Shown here: positions 64,000-64,000 of the stretch, piece by piece
Numbering within the stretch: the first letter of the stretch is position 1
How the letters are laid out: each line of letters opens with the position of its first letter
Assembly (NCBI RefSeq): GCF_001939115.1
Contig: NZ_MQTZ01000046.1
Coordinates: forward strand, 89,960-153,959
Length of the DNA: 64,000 nt
Origin: Leptolyngbya sp. 'hensonii'
GTDB lineage: Bacteria; Cyanobacteriota; Cyanobacteriia; GCF-001939115
Direction of reading: 5' to 3'
Notes under the pieces: generated by a model
The model's input: only the letters and a program-made list of their open reading frames with translations
Databases searched by the model: none
Told to the model about the DNA's origin: nothing
Made by a program: the position numbers and the translations under genes

Positions 64000-64000
64000 A

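Noticed and set aside
1..64000. CRISPR arrays, rRNA and tRNA genes
   Set aside because: I scanned the spacers by eye and saw no regularly spaced repeats and no complete cloverleaf. A covariance-model search would be needed for certainty.

Overview
The window is chromosomal DNA from a beta-cyanobacterium. The evidence is a beta-carboxysome operon (ccmK2-K1-L-M-N-O), the specialised CO2-uptake NDH-1 genes ndhF4-ndhD4-chpX, a phytochrome and a cyanobacteriochrome-type kinase, Psb32 and Tic22 homologues, and very frequent CGATCG/GCGATCGC (HIP1) sites. Base composition is moderate in GC with AT-rich intergenic gaps. The gene set fits a filamentous Leptolyngbya-like lineage, but the genus cannot be fixed from sequence reading alone. 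I saw no rRNA, tRNA or CRISPR array.

Region 1 (1-12.3 kb) is a carbon-concentrating superlocus. On the minus strand lie ndhF4, ndhD4 and chpX (constitutive-type CO2 uptake), followed 45 bp later by an ATP-dependent DNA ligase. Divergently, on the plus strand, lie ccmK2, ccmK1, ccmL, ccmM, ccmN and ccmO, then a conserved membrane protein. The shared 513-bp intergenic region carries an exact match to the published RbcR consensus and two adjacent palindromes. CcmM has a full gamma-carbonic-anhydrase zinc site, the C194/C200 redox pair, four RbcS-like repeats and an internal Shine-Dalgarno/ATG for the short form.

Region 2 (12.3-30.5 kb) starts with cobH and psb32. A photoreceptor pair follows: a biliverdin-type phytochrome kinase, and downstream of it a hybrid kinase whose GAF domain has both cyanobacteriochrome cysteines (DTCF and CH, 28 residues apart). 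After these come a TPR protein, hflX, grxC-gshB (glutathione system), aspC, a phosphoribulokinase paralogue lacking the redox P-loop cysteine, another histidine kinase, a nested inverted-repeat element, prmC and tic22.

Region 3 (30.5-48 kb) holds an AAA ATPase, gmk, remA, a pseudopilin, pyrD, a large multi-GAF protein, a protein with a TIR-like/deoxyribosyltransferase-like C-terminal motif, mltA, a CPA1 antiporter with a TrkA-N domain, a rhodanese, an RnfD-like/DUF2330 pair of unknown function, and an FHA protein.

Region 4 (48-64 kb) has a 51-residue unlisted small gene, dtd, a PhnDCE-type ABC importer with a fused double permease (phosphonate or possibly selenate-like substrate), an HD-domain protein, a GNAT acetyltransferase, a degenerate histidine kinase, obg, an O-methyltransferase, dxs, an EEP-family nuclease with a small partner gene, hisF, and a decayed AT-rich stretch ending in the 3' end of a transposase that runs off the window.

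Most genes are core cyanobacterial functions. The best candidates for new biology are the phytochrome/cyanobacteriochrome tandem, the RnfD-like/DUF2330 pair, the EEP nuclease pair, the TIR-like protein and the small gene at 48.1 kb.
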